The notes: generated from the sequence alone by a model not told the origin. DNA of 64,000 bases from Bin87 sp965197635 (GCA_965197635.1 CBDANN010000008.1:310001-374000), one strand, 5' to 3'; counted from the stretch's first letter, positions 1 through 8,734 are shown. Numbers and translations are program-made.

Positions 1-214
1 GTTCGTGGGGTGCGGAGACGATGGAGTAAGCGCGTTCGATCCCATCCAGTCCCAGAGTGCAGTATTGTCCGGGTTTGAAGTTGAAATCGAAGCCCTGGGG
101 TTCCATCTTGATGACCATGAGATCTTCGGTGTAGTCCATGCGCTCAACCAAGCGGGCCCGCGGCAGGTTGACGGTTCGGTCGCGAGTCGCGCTAGAGGTC
201 TGAGTGGTGGTCAT
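1..214 (-). CDS. Ferredoxin-NADP reductase-like flavoprotein, N-terminus (partial, runs off the left edge)
   Basis: The ATG at 212-214 on the minus strand opens a frame with no stop before the window edge, so only about 71 residues are visible. They include KPGQYCTLGL and RAYSIVSAP, the flavin-binding strand and RxYS motif of the ferredoxin-NADP reductase fold. It lies 117 bp downstream of the molybdopterin oxidoreductase gene in the same direction. It could therefore supply or take electrons as NAD(P)H for that module, though this role is inferred. A CGGAG ribosome binding site sits just upstream. The NAD(P)-binding half is not visible, so the exact subfamily is open. Confidence 0.8.
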   Translation of the reverse strand, partial: MTTTQTSSATRDRTVNLPRARLVERMDYTEDLMVIKMEPQGFDFNFKPGQYCTLGLDGIERAYSIVSAPHE

Positions 215-331
215 GTGTACTCCGTATGATTTATTGAGAGTGGGAACCGGGAACGCACCAAATCCGTGGTGAGGCCCAAATTTTCATTATAATAAGCGCC
301 CGATATTATGCCGGGATTCCAATTGACGTTG
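215..331 (-). promoter_or_regulatory. Intergenic region with -10-like box
   Basis: Between the nuoG-like stop and the reductase start, the minus strand contains TATAAT at 286-291 and an inverted repeat CCCG...CGGG at 299-315. No good -35 box lies at normal spacing. A separate promoter for the reductase is possible but weakly supported. Confidence 0.25.
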
Positions 332-3181
332 TTAGACCAACGATTCCACCCGGCACGGCTCCAGTTGCAGGCCGGGCACCCGGGCCATGGGGTTGATGTC
401 TTCGGACATCTGCAGTTCCACCGCCAACTCGCCAAACAGGGTAGTGATGCTGACGACACCGGAAGGGATCGAGGCGTCCCAGGCCGCTATCCCGGTGATG
501 CGGCCGCTGGCGGTGACCACCCCTACGGGAGCGGCGTCGGTGATGCCCCATGCCGCTGCGTCGGTCGGGTTCATATGCACCTGTTCGTCTCGGACGATGC
601 GGTTGAGGTCCCCTTCCTCTATGGACATTTCCCGGTCCCTCTGCAACAGGACACGGCCCGGCGCCAGGATAGCGGGAAGGTCGGGCTGCGTTGGGATCGC
701 CACCGGCCGGAAGTAGGGTGCGCCGGGCTCTGCCCTGCCGTTGGGGAAACCGCCGGCGTAGAGCACGGGAGACGACGGACTGTCGGCGGTCGGACAGGGC
801 CACTGGATACCCCGCTCCTCGCGGGTGGTGTACAGCAGCTGGGTAGGACGTGGCGCCTCAACACCAGTCTGCATCACCAGGGCGGTTTCCCGCGCCAGAC
901 GGGCGTGACTGACGCCGGCGTAGTTCGGGGTGACGGCGGCGATCTCGTCCAACACGGCAGAGGGGTCATCGTAGCCGATGCCGGCGATACCCAATCGATC
1001 AGCCAACTGGGTCAGCGCCCATCCCTCCGGCATCGCGTCGTTGTTCCGCACGGATATAGCCGGGCGAACCCGTTGGATGCGTCGCTCCAGGTTGGTGAAC
1101 GTGCCGTTCTTTTCGGCGAAGGTGGACCGGGGCAGCACAACGTCGGCGATTTGGGCGGCTGGAGAAAGGAACGTATCCATGACGGCCAGGAAGTCCAATC
1201 GCTCCAATGCGGCCATGCCGTCACCCAGCAGACCGTTGGAGAAGTTGGGACTGTCGCCGATGACCAGCATGGCTTTGACGTCGCCTCCGGCGGCCTCCAG
1301 CATGGCTGCCGCGCCACGGCTGGGTCCGAAGGGCAGTGTTGCGCCCCAGGCGGACTCAACCCGCGCGCGGTGCGCGTCGTCGAACAGCGGGCCTCCACCG
1401 GGGAGACGATCGGGGGCGCAACCAACGTCGGTAGCGCCTTGTCCGTTGGCTCCCGGGCGCATGGGAAAGACGCCGCCGGCCGGCTGGGAGACGTTGCCGG
1501 TGAGCAAGGCCAGGTCGGCCAGCGAGACCACGCAATCGCGGGCGATCTGCGTGGGTATGTTGTCGAGGCCGTACACGATGGCTGCACCGATTTTTGAACG
1601 GTCCGGGGCGCCGGCGAACATCCGGGCAGCGCGGGCGATGTCGTCGGGCGACACGCCGGAGGCGGCGATGGTGTCGGCGTCCAGCCGTTCCAGCTCATAG
1701 GCCAGCGTGTCGTGGCTGTCGGCGTGTTCGCTGAGCCACTCGGTGTCGATCAGGCCCTCGGCCAGCAGCACTTTGAGGATCCCACCCAGCAGTACCAGTT
1801 CCGTTCCCGGGACCGGACGCAGCCAGAGATTGGCGTAACGGGTCAGTTCCACCTCGCGGGTGTCGATGACGATAAGGGGCGTTCCGTTGCGGGCGGCCCG
1901 CTTGATGGGGACGCTGGCCACGTTGTGGCTTTCGGTCAGGTTGGTGTTGAACACCAGGATGCAGCCGGCCTTTTCCAGATCCCAGATGGAGTTGGTGGCC
2001 CCCGGGTAGCCGAGCACGTCCTCCAATCCGCCGGTCAGGTCGGGCTGGGTGTTGCCCGAGTGGTCCACGTTGTTGGTGTTCATCCCGAAGCGGGCGAACT
2101 TCTGGGCCAGGTATAGCTCTTCGTTGGTGCTGTCCGGTGCGGTGACCAGGCCGAAACCGCTGCCGGGCTGGTGGGGCCGCAGCCGTTCCGCGATGAGATC
2201 CAGCGCCTCGTCCCAGGTGGCCTGCTCCAGTCTCCCGTTGCGGCGAACCATCGGACGGCGCAGACGCTGACCGCTGGTCAGGTGGTCGAGGCCGAACTTG
2301 CCCTTGTAGCAGGCTTGGCCTTTGTTGGCGGGAGAATTCAACTCGGGGATGGCGCGTATGACGCGGCCCTGCTCGTTGATTTCCAGATTCATCTGGCAGC
2401 CGACGGGACAGTGGGTGCAGACGGTGCGCTCCACGCGAGCGGCCTTTTCCCACTTGCCTTCCCGCTCGGTGAGGGCGCCCACCGGGCAGACGTCAATGCA
2501 GGCTCCGCAGAACTCGCAGCCGGACTCCAGCAGGGATGTACCGAAGGACGTGCCGACCAGGGCATTGCCGGAGCGTTCGGTGAAGCAGATGGCATTGTCG
2601 CCACGCATCTCCTCACAGGCGCGGACGCAGCGGCCACAGGTGATGCAGAGGTTGTAATCGCGGTCGTAGAAGGGGTCGCTCACCTCAAGGGGGATGTCGC
2701 GGTACACGTAGGACATGGGGGATTCGAGCTCCATGCCCAGGTACCGGACGGTGTCCTTGAACTCGCAACGTTCGTTCTTGGGACAGGTGACACAGCGGTC
2801 GTTGACGGAAACGTGGCGGAGGCACACGTCGGCGGGGCCGCAGATCTCCACGCGGTGGCAGGTGAGGCAGCCGTTGGGATGCTCGGCAATGAGCATCTGC
2901 ATCACGGAGCGGCGCAGCTCGTTGACATCGGGTGTTTCGCTCCACACCACCATGCCGTCCGTCGCGGCCAGGGTGCATGCGGCCGGGAAGCCCGGTACCC
3001 GGCCGCGTTCGTTTTCCGCGACCACCACGCACATCCGGCAGGCGGCAAAGGGCTTCATACCGGAGTGGTAGCACAGGTAGGGGACGTAAACGCCGGCGTC
3101 AATGGCGGCTTCCAGCACCATCTTGCCCGGTTGGGTCTTGATTTCCACCCCGTCTATGGAGATGGTGATGTCGTCAGGCAT
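332..3181 (-). CDS. NuoG/formate dehydrogenase alpha-like iron-sulfur molybdopterin oxidoreductase lacking the Mo ligand
   Basis: This 949-residue protein has the domain order of NAD-dependent formate dehydrogenase alpha subunits. It starts with a 2Fe-2S ferredoxin domain (Cys37, 48, 51, 69), then a His101/Cys105/108/114 cluster and further cysteines at 120-139. Two ferredoxin-type 4Fe-4S motifs follow (Cys179/182/185/189 and Cys222/225/228/232), then the molybdopterin-domain 4Fe-4S motif (Cys255/258/262/291) and a long molybdopterin-binding region. At the place where formate dehydrogenases carry Sec/Cys followed by His (after NNVD), this protein reads HSGNTQPD, so both catalytic residues are absent (about residues 374-381). 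Downstream nucleotide-binding segments, for example LTGNVSQPAGGV, still look like formate dehydrogenase. With nuoF and nuoE it forms a soluble NADH-linked trimer. The substrate is unknown. Confidence 0.85.
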   Translation of the reverse strand: MPDDITISIDGVEIKTQPGKMVLEAAIDAGVYVPYLCYHSGMKPFAACRMCVVVAENERGRVPGFPAACTLAATDGMVVWSETPDVNELRRSVMQMLIAEHPNGCLTCHRVEICGPADVCLRHVSVNDRCVTCPKNERCEFKDTVRYLGMELESPMSYVYRDIPLEVSDPFYDRDYNLCITCGRCVRACEEMRGDNAICFTERSGNALVGTSFGTSLLESGCEFCGACIDVCPVGALTEREGKWEKAARVERTVCTHCPVGCQMNLEINEQGRVIRAIPELNSPANKGQACYKGKFGLDHLTSGQRLRRPMVRRNGRLEQATWDEALDLIAERLRPHQPGSGFGLVTAPDSTNEELYLAQKFARFGMNTNNVDHSGNTQPDLTGGLEDVLGYPGATNSIWDLEKAGCILVFNTNLTESHNVASVPIKRAARNGTPLIVIDTREVELTRYANLWLRPVPGTELVLLGGILKVLLAEGLIDTEWLSEHADSHDTLAYELERLDADTIAASGVSPDDIARAARMFAGAPDRSKIGAAIVYGLDNIPTQIARDCVVSLADLALLTGNVSQPAGGVFPMRPGANGQGATDVGCAPDRLPGGGPLFDDAHRARVESAWGATLPFGPSRGAAAMLEAAGGDVKAMLVIGDSPNFSNGLLGDGMAALERLDFLAVMDTFLSPAAQIADVVLPRSTFAEKNGTFTNLERRIQRVRPAISVRNNDAMPEGWALTQLADRLGIAGIGYDDPSAVLDEIAAVTPNYAGVSHARLARETALVMQTGVEAPRPTQLLYTTREERGIQWPCPTADSPSSPVLYAGGFPNGRAEPGAPYFRPVAIPTQPDLPAILAPGRVLLQRDREMSIEEGDLNRIVRDEQVHMNPTDAAAWGITDAAPVGVVTASGRITGIAAWDASIPSGVVSITTLFGELAVELQMSEDINPMARVPGLQLEPCRVESLV

Positions 3182-3242
3182 GGCGTTTCCTAGTCGGCGA
3201 AGGGCCCGCCGGCGGCGGGGATGGTCGCTGGATGTAGCGGCG

Positions 3243-5015
3243 TCAGCGTCGGGTCAGGCGAGGCGAGAACACCTGGTCGGGGCAGTCTCCGGTGTGCCGC
3301 TTTTCGCGGATGTGGGCTTCGAATTCGTGGGGGAAATAGCGCAAGGCGGAGGATACCGGGTTGAATCCCAGCTGCCCATGTCCGCAGAGAGAGCCGGCCT
3401 GCATGTTCTCGCCGATGTTCCGCATCAGGGCCAAGTCTTCATCGGTGCCTTCGAGGTTGCTGATACGCTCCAGGACCTCGAGCAGATGGCTCATCCCCAT
3501 GCGGCAGGGGAAGCACTTGCCGCAGGATTCGTACTGGCAGAAGGCGATGAGGTTGCGGGTGAGGTCAACGACGCAGGTGTCCTCGTCGGCCACGATGATG
3601 CCCCCGGAACCGAGGATTGCGCCGGCGGCGCGGAACACGTCGAAGTCCAGGGCGAGGTCAAGGTTGGCGTCGCTGGCGGACAGAACGCCACCCAGCGGGC
3701 CGCCGGTTTGAAGCAGCTTCATGCCCTTGCCGTTGGGCACGCCGCCGGCCATGTCGAAAAGCACCTGGCGTAACGTCATACCCAGCGGAACCTCGATCAG
3801 GCCGGTGTAGGTGATGTCGCCGGAGAGGCAGAGGATGGCGGTGCCGCTGCTGCCGTTGATGCGGTTGTCCGGGTCGGGCTGGGTGCCGATGCCGGCGAAC
3901 CACGCGCCACCGTTGGCGATGATCTCCGGCACGTAGGCCAGGGTCTTGACGTTGTTGATGTTGGAAGGCTTGCCGAACACGCCCACCTGGGCCGGGAAGG
4001 GCGGGCGGTAGCGGGGCATGGAGCGCTTGCCTTCAATTGCCTCCATCAGGGCGGTTTCCTCGCCGGAGACGTAGGAGTCGCCGGTCAGGGCGACCTCCAC
4101 GTCGAATGAGAAATCGGTGCCCAGGATGTTCTGGCCGAGCAATCCCAGTTCGTAAGCCTGTTCGATGACGGCGCGGGTGCGGTCGATGGGTTGGTTGTGG
4201 CCGTGCCGGATGAAGATGTAGCCCCGGTTGGCGTTGCAGGCGTAGCCGGCGATAGTGATGCCCTCGACCACCGTGGCCGGATCGCTTTCCAGGATGCCCC
4301 GATCGTTGAACGCGCCGGGATCGCCTTCCTCGCAGTTGCACAGGATGTACTTGTTGGGGTCCGGATTGCCGGCCAGGAAACCCCACTTGACGCCGGCGGG
4401 GAAGGCTGCGCCGCCGCGGCCGCGCAGGCCCGACGTGCGCACCTCTCCCAGGGCGTCTTCTGGAGTCATCTCGGTGAGGGCCTTGTTCAGGGCCGCGTAC
4501 CCGCCGTTGGCGATGTACTGGTAGAGGTCGGAGGGGTCGATGTTGCCGGCGTTGCGCAGGGCGATGCGCTGCTGCATGGCCATCATGGGATGGTCGTTCA
4601 GGCTGGGTATGCCGTCGGGGGCGGAACCGGTGTCGCCCAGGTATCCCATGACGTGCTCGGCCACCGGATTGCCGCCGGCCACGTGCTCGCTGACGATGCG
4701 CTGGGCAATTTCGGGGGTGACGCGCTGGTAGAAAACGCGCGGGCCATTGGGCATCTGAACGTCCAGCAGCGGCTCAGCGAAACACAGGCCCAGCGTGCCG
4801 ATTTCCGACACGTTGGCGGCAACCTGTTGATCCGCCAGAGCGGCGTTGACGGCGCCGACGACCTCAAATCCGCCGGCAGCCTCTCCGGCCAGACCGGTAC
4901 CGACACGAATCCAGGGCCGGTCGCCGGCGGTCAGATCGTGCCAGCGGCGTTGCGCCGCGGCGCGAATGGCAGCGAAGGGGGCAGTTGTCCCTTTATTTTT
5001 CGGCTGGGCGGTCAC
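3243..5015 (-). CDS. nuoF: NADH dehydrogenase/NAD-reducing diaphorase subunit NuoF-like
   Basis: This 590-residue flavoprotein should exchange electrons between NAD(H) and FMN. The FMN/NADH region has GRGGAAFPAG near residues 200-210 and NCEEGDPGAFNDRG just after. An SLBB-like segment follows. The C-terminal 4Fe-4S motif is ESCGKCFPCRMG with a distant SLCGHG. The N-terminal 150 residues resemble the thioredoxin-like extension of HydB/FdsB proteins but keep only one clear cysteine, so that 2Fe-2S site is probably lost. It sits between nuoE (16 bp gap) and the nuoG-like gene (61 bp gap), consistent with one operon. Confidence 0.9.
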   Translation of the reverse strand: MTAQPKNKGTTAPFAAIRAAAQRRWHDLTAGDRPWIRVGTGLAGEAAGGFEVVGAVNAALADQQVAANVSEIGTLGLCFAEPLLDVQMPNGPRVFYQRVTPEIAQRIVSEHVAGGNPVAEHVMGYLGDTGSAPDGIPSLNDHPMMAMQQRIALRNAGNIDPSDLYQYIANGGYAALNKALTEMTPEDALGEVRTSGLRGRGGAAFPAGVKWGFLAGNPDPNKYILCNCEEGDPGAFNDRGILESDPATVVEGITIAGYACNANRGYIFIRHGHNQPIDRTRAVIEQAYELGLLGQNILGTDFSFDVEVALTGDSYVSGEETALMEAIEGKRSMPRYRPPFPAQVGVFGKPSNINNVKTLAYVPEIIANGGAWFAGIGTQPDPDNRINGSSGTAILCLSGDITYTGLIEVPLGMTLRQVLFDMAGGVPNGKGMKLLQTGGPLGGVLSASDANLDLALDFDVFRAAGAILGSGGIIVADEDTCVVDLTRNLIAFCQYESCGKCFPCRMGMSHLLEVLERISNLEGTDEDLALMRNIGENMQAGSLCGHGQLGFNPVSSALRYFPHEFEAHIREKRHTGDCPDQVFSPRLTRR

Positions 5016-5031
5016 GGCAGCAATCGGGCAA

Positions 5032-5511
5032 TCAGGGGGCAGCTTGGGACGCGAGGGCGTGAGCGATCCTGGCCCTGGCGTCGTCGGAAGTCATACGCCC
5101 GGCCAGGTGGTGGTCAATGGCGATAACCGGCGCGTGGGCGCAGGCGCCCAGGCAGGTGTTGTAACGCAGGGTGGCCTTGCCGTCGGGGGTATCGCCTTCG
5201 TCGGACAGGCCCAAGGCTTCCTGGGCGGCGGCAATGATGGCGGTGGCGCCCATCACGTGACACGACGGTCCCCAGCAAACTTCGATGCGGTGTTCGGTGG
5301 GCGGCTCAAAGCGAAAGTTGGGATAGAAGGTAGCCACGGCCCAAACGTCATTCACGGTAGCGTCCATGCGGGTGGCCACCACCTCCACCGCCTCTGGGGG
5401 TATGTAGCCGATAGCGTCCTCAACGGCCAGCAGAGAGGACAGGACGGTGACGGTGCTCTGGGGCTGGTGGTTAACGGCGTCGTCAATCAAGATTCGAGTG
5501 GCGTCGTCCAT
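5032..5511 (-). CDS. nuoE: NADH dehydrogenase subunit NuoE-like (2Fe-2S)
   Basis: This 159-residue thioredoxin-fold protein has the four cysteines of the NuoE 2Fe-2S cluster in CWGPSC and CLGAC. It begins with the usual helical segment (DDAVNHQPQS...IGYIPPEAVEVVA). The length is normal for the family. It is the first gene of the operon. Upstream, the minus strand shows TTGCCC, 18 bp, TAGACT, a plausible promoter. It should pass electrons with NuoF between NADH and the nuoG-like subunit. Confidence 0.9.
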   Translation of the reverse strand: MDDATRILIDDAVNHQPQSTVTVLSSLLAVEDAIGYIPPEAVEVVATRMDATVNDVWAVATFYPNFRFEPPTEHRIEVCWGPSCHVMGATAIIAAAQEALGLSDEGDTPDGKATLRYNTCLGACAHAPVIAIDHHLAGRMTSDDARARIAHALASQAAP

Positions 5512-5597
5512 TTGTGAAATCCGTTACAAACACGAATCGAAACGGCGTCAGTCTAGCACAGGCGACGGCGGACGGGCAATGTGAACGAACGGTGGAG

Positions 5598-6200
5598 TTA
5601 CGCTCCGATGATCCGGTCAACTTCCAGCATGATGTCGGGGAACGCCTTGGGAGCGATGCTTTCGCCAGGGCCGTAGTATCGCACACTGGCGTATTCGTTT
5701 CCGGTCGGTTCGGTGTAAACCTCAATGCGCCGGTTTCGCCGGTTGTCGATCCATACTTCCGGTATCCCGGCACGAGCGTACAGTGGCAACTTGGCGTTGA
5801 GGTCATAATCAACGGTGGTATCGGACACTTCAATCAACATCAGCACGTCGTCGGGATCAGGATGTCCATTCTGGTAAAAATCGTCACGCCACCGGAGAAG
5901 CATTGCGTCAGGTTGCGGCTGGCTGTCGTTGGCCAGGCGCACCGGGTTTTGGACGCTTAAAACAGCCCGCCCCTCAAGGAGAGTGGAGGGAAACACGGAA
6001 ACAATCCGGTTAACGCCAAAGGCGTGCCAATTTCCGATGGGCGGCATTACGATGATGTCTCCGTCCAGCAGCTCAACGCGGTCGTTTTCCGACAGGATGC
6101 CGGCATCGGCCATGGCGTAGTACTCGGCCACGGTGAAGCGCCGGCGGGTTGGCGCGAGGGCTGCTGGCGGAGCGGCGGCGGTTGAGACGGTGGTGGTCAT
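5598..6200 (-). CDS. Uma2 family endonuclease-like protein (DUF820), tandem copy A
   Basis: This 200-residue protein has the Uma2 restriction-endonuclease-like fold markers: PQPDAMLL (acidic residue), LIEVSDTTVDYD, then K and YARAGIPEVWIDNR. It is the last (3') copy of four tandem paralogs and the most divergent at the C-terminus (VYTEPTGNEYASVRYYGPGES). The first 48 residues are almost identical to copy B. The biological role of Uma2 proteins is poorly known. Confidence 0.88.
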   Translation of the reverse strand: MTTTVSTAAAPPAALAPTRRRFTVAEYYAMADAGILSENDRVELLDGDIIVMPPIGNWHAFGVNRIVSVFPSTLLEGRAVLSVQNPVRLANDSQPQPDAMLLRWRDDFYQNGHPDPDDVLMLIEVSDTTVDYDLNAKLPLYARAGIPEVWIDNRRNRRIEVYTEPTGNEYASVRYYGPGESIAPKAFPDIMLEVDRIIGA

Positions 6201-6212
6201 GGTGAAACCCGA

Positions 6213-6812
6213 TCAGTCGCCGATGATGCGGTCAACTTGCAGGGTGATGTCGGGGAACGCCTGGGGTGCGATGGTTTCGCCGGGGCCAAAGCAGCGGACG
6301 GTAGCGTATTCGTCGCCGGATGGGTCGGTGTGGGCTTCAATGCGCTGAGCCGGTCGGTTCACAATCCACAATTCAGGAATGCCGGCGCGAGCGTACAGGG
6401 GCAACTTGGCGTTGCGGTCATAATCGACGCTGGTGTCGGATACCTCGATCAGAAGCAACACATCGTCGGGGCCGGGGTGTCCATTCCGGTAGAAATCATC
6501 GCGCCACCGCAGCAGCATCACATCCGGCTGCGGCTCGCTGTTTTCGTCAAGCCGAACCGGGTCCTGAACGGAGATTATGGCACGGTTCTGCAACGGGGGA
6601 AGCATCGTGTTGTTGAACAGTTTGACACTAGCGGCGTGCCAATCTCCAATTGGAGGCATAACTATCAAGTCTCCGTCGAGCAGCTCGACGCGGTCGTTTT
6701 CCGACAGGATGCCAGCATCGGCCATAGCGTAGTACTCGGCCACGGTGAAGCGCCGGCGGGTTGGCGCGAGGGCTGCTGGCGGAGCGGCGGCGGTTGAGAC
6801 GGTGGTGGTCAT
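6213..6812 (-). CDS. Uma2 family endonuclease-like protein (DUF820), tandem copy B
   Basis: A 199-residue paralog separated from its neighbours by 12 bp on each side. N-terminal residues 1-47 match copy A and the C-terminal end matches copies C and D. The middle, residues about 58-92 (AASVKLFNNTMLPPL region), is very different. PQPDVMLL and LLIEVSDTSVDYD carry the predicted active-site acids. The pattern suggests duplication followed by diversification of one internal segment. Confidence 0.88.
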   Translation of the reverse strand: MTTTVSTAAAPPAALAPTRRRFTVAEYYAMADAGILSENDRVELLDGDLIVMPPIGDWHAASVKLFNNTMLPPLQNRAIISVQDPVRLDENSEPQPDVMLLRWRDDFYRNGHPGPDDVLLLIEVSDTSVDYDRNAKLPLYARAGIPELWIVNRPAQRIEAHTDPSGDEYATVRCFGPGETIAPQAFPDITLQVDRIIGD

Positions 6813-6824
6813 GGTGAAACCCGA

Positions 6825-7424
6825 TCAGTCGCCGATGATGCGGTCAACTTGCAGGGTGATGTCGGGGAACGCCTGGGGTGCGATGGTTTCGCCGGGGGCG
6901 GCGTATCGGACGGTGGCGTACTCATCACCGGATGGATCGGTGTAAGCCTCGACGCGGCGGTCTCGCCGGTTGTTAATCCAGACCTCGGGTATGCCGGCGC
7001 GGGCGTACCGGGGAAGCTTGTTGTTGCGGTCATAATCGACGGTGGTGTCGGACACCTCGATCAGGAGCAGCACGTCATCAGGCCCGGGATGTCCGCTCCG
7101 GTAAAAGTCATCGCGCCAGCGCAGCAACATTACATCCGGCTGGGGCTCGCTGGAATTGTTGAGGCGCGTCGGGTTCTGGATGCTGACGATGGCGCGACCC
7201 CGCAATTGTGGTGGAAGGGCATTGGTAAACCAGTTGACGCTGGCAGCGTGCCAGTCTCCGATGGGGGGCATAACGATGACGTCTCCGTCCAGCAGCTCGA
7301 CGCGGTCGTTTTCCGACAGGATGCCAGCATCGGCCATAGCGTAGTACTCGGCCACGGTGAAGCGGCGGCGGGTTGGCGCGAGGGCTGCTGCCGGAGCGGC
7401 GGCGGTTGAGACGGTGGTGGTCAT
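6825..7424 (-). CDS. Uma2 family endonuclease-like protein (DUF820), tandem copy C
   Basis: A 199-residue paralog. It is nearly identical to copy D from about residue 95 to the end (RYARAGIPEVWI, AAPGETIAPQAF) and to copies A and B at the N-terminus. It has its own middle segment (AASVNWFTNALPPQL). PQPD and IEVSDT motifs are intact. The 612-bp unit length is exactly that of copy B. Confidence 0.88.
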   Translation of the reverse strand: MTTTVSTAAAPAAALAPTRRRFTVAEYYAMADAGILSENDRVELLDGDVIVMPPIGDWHAASVNWFTNALPPQLRGRAIVSIQNPTRLNNSSEPQPDVMLLRWRDDFYRSGHPGPDDVLLLIEVSDTTVDYDRNNKLPRYARAGIPEVWINNRRDRRVEAYTDPSGDEYATVRYAAPGETIAPQAFPDITLQVDRIIGD

Positions 7425-7436
7425 GGTGAAACCCGA

Positions 7437-8030
7437 TCAGTCGCCGATGATGCGGTCAACTTGCAGGGTGATGTCGGGGAACGCCTGGGGTGCGATGGTT
7501 TCACCGGGGGCGGCGTATCGGACGGTGGCGTACTCATCGCCAGATGGGTCGGTGTAAGCCTCGATGCGGCGGTCTCGCCGGTTGTCGATCCAGACCTCGG
7601 GTATGCCGGCGCGGGCGTACCGGGGAAGCTTGGTGTTGCGGTCATAATCGACGGTGGTGTCGGATACCTCGATCAGGAGCAGCACATCGTCGGGACCGGG
7701 GTGTCCATTCCGGTAGAAATCATTGCGCCACCGCAGCAGCATTGCGTCCGGCTGGGGTTCGTTGTCGCTATCCAATCGCACCGGGTTCTGGATCTGGAGG
7801 ATTGCCCTCCCATCCAAGATGGTGGAAGGAAACAGGGCGATTATCTGAGCCACGCCGGACGCGTGCCAGTCTCCAATGGGCGGCATTACGATGACGTCTC
7901 CGTCCAGCAATTCGACGCGATCGTTTTCCGACAGGATGCCGGCATCGGCCATGGCGTAGTACTCAACCACGGTGAACCGCCGGCGGGTTGGGACCACCGC
8001 CGGCGGAGCTGATGCGACGGGAGTCGTCAT
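7437..8030 (-). CDS. Uma2 family endonuclease-like protein (DUF820), tandem copy D
   Basis: A 197-residue paralog and the first (5') gene of the array. Its N-terminus (MTTPVASAPPAVVPTRRRF) is two residues shorter and differs from the other three. Its middle segment (ASGVAQIIALFPSTIL) resembles copy A rather than its neighbour C. Catalytic motifs PQPDAMLL and LIEVSDTTVDYD are present. The gene starts 11 bp beyond the stop of the DsbA-like gene. Confidence 0.88.
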   Translation of the reverse strand: MTTPVASAPPAVVPTRRRFTVVEYYAMADAGILSENDRVELLDGDVIVMPPIGDWHASGVAQIIALFPSTILDGRAILQIQNPVRLDSDNEPQPDAMLLRWRNDFYRNGHPGPDDVLLLIEVSDTTVDYDRNTKLPRYARAGIPEVWIDNRRDRRIEAYTDPSGDEYATVRYAAPGETIAPQAFPDITLQVDRIIGD

Positions 8031-8041
8031 GGAGGACGACC

Positions 8042-8698
8042 CTATTCCGGGGCGGCGGCGCGGTTCTCCAGGGCCTTGTCCATCACTCGCTGGAAGACCT
8101 CGTAGGGCTGAGCGCCGGTGAACAGCAGGTTGTCAAACACGAAGGTGGGTATGCCACGGATGCCGTAGCCAAGAGCCTCCTGGTACTGGTCAACGACCCG
8201 CTGGGCGTAATGTCCCGATTCCACCCGCTCCTTCAGCTCCGCTCCGTCCAGGCCCACGCTGGCGCCGATGTCGGCCAGCACAGACGTATCGCCGAGGTCG
8301 GCGCGCTCATCCCAGTAGGCTTCGTAGGCGGCGTGGTGGTATTCCATGAACTTGCCCTGCTCCTGGGCGTACTCGGTGGCCTGCAGGGAACTGAGGCTGT
8401 TGTGGGTGTAGCGCGGCGGTCGCATCACCAGGTTGGCTTCGCGGGCGTGGGTGCGGATCGGGTCCGAGAGTTCGTCATCGGATTCTCCCGGGCGCGGTTC
8501 GCGAACCCGCCCTTCCTGCGGGGTGTCAGGGCGCAGCAGGTAAGCGCGTCCCTCAACGGTGATGTCGAACTCTTCAGCCAGCTTGTCGACGCGTTCCAGG
8601 CCGACATAGCACCAGGGTCAAACGTAGTCGTACCAAACGATGACGTGAACGGGGTTGGGGTCGTCGGGATGGCTGTGGGCCGGCGGCTGGGTGGTCAT
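8042..8698 (-). CDS. DsbA/FrnE-family thiol-disulfide oxidoreductase, probable selenoprotein (UGA at codon 27)
   Basis: Reading from the ATG at 8696-8698 gives 218 codons with one in-frame TGA at 8618-8620. The residues around it are WYDYV-(TGA)-PWCYVG. FrnE/DsbA proteins have CPWC at this site, so the TGA sits exactly at the nucleophilic cysteine. The rest of the frame is open and well conserved: the helical insert (HHAAYEAYWDERADLGD), the cis-proline loop GIRGIPTFVF, and LFTGAQPYEVF near the C-terminus. A hairpin that could act as a bacterial SECIS element begins 12 nt after the TGA. A simple nonsense mutation would be the alternative. An ordinary reading would call only a truncated gene starting near 8428. 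Confidence 0.75.
8584..8606 (-). promoter_or_regulatory. Candidate bacterial SECIS hairpin
   Basis: On the minus strand a 7-bp stem (UGUCGGC with GCGUCGACA-side pairing, one G-U) starts 12 nt after the UGA. A further C-G pair with one bulge gives an apical loop UGGAAC. A G near the start of the loop about 20 nt from the UGA agrees with the loose bacterial SECIS consensus. Pairing was done by eye. Confidence 0.4.
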
Positions 8699-8734
8699 GG
8701 TGGCACCTCGTCAGATGGTGGGTCTGGTGGTGGC

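Larger units (their letters stand above)
5598..8030 (-). repeat. Four-gene tandem array of 612-bp Uma2 units
   Basis: Gene starts are spaced 612, 612 and 606 bp apart and separated by identical 12-bp spacers. DNA at the 5' and 3' ends of each unit is nearly identical between copies, while about 100 bp in the middle is not. This is either recent duplication with selection on the middle, or gene conversion that spares it. Confidence 0.85.

Noticed and set aside
308..1597. Long plus-strand frames opposite the nuoG-like gene
   Set aside because: They are antisense shadows of a high-GC coding gene. The minus strand carries all conserved motifs.
332..3181. Calling this gene a selenocysteine formate dehydrogenase
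   Set aside because: There is no in-frame TGA, and the catalytic position holds neither Cys nor Sec.
5598..8030. CRISPR-like or satellite repeat
   Set aside because: The 612-bp period is a tandem array of full coding genes with intact start and stop codons.
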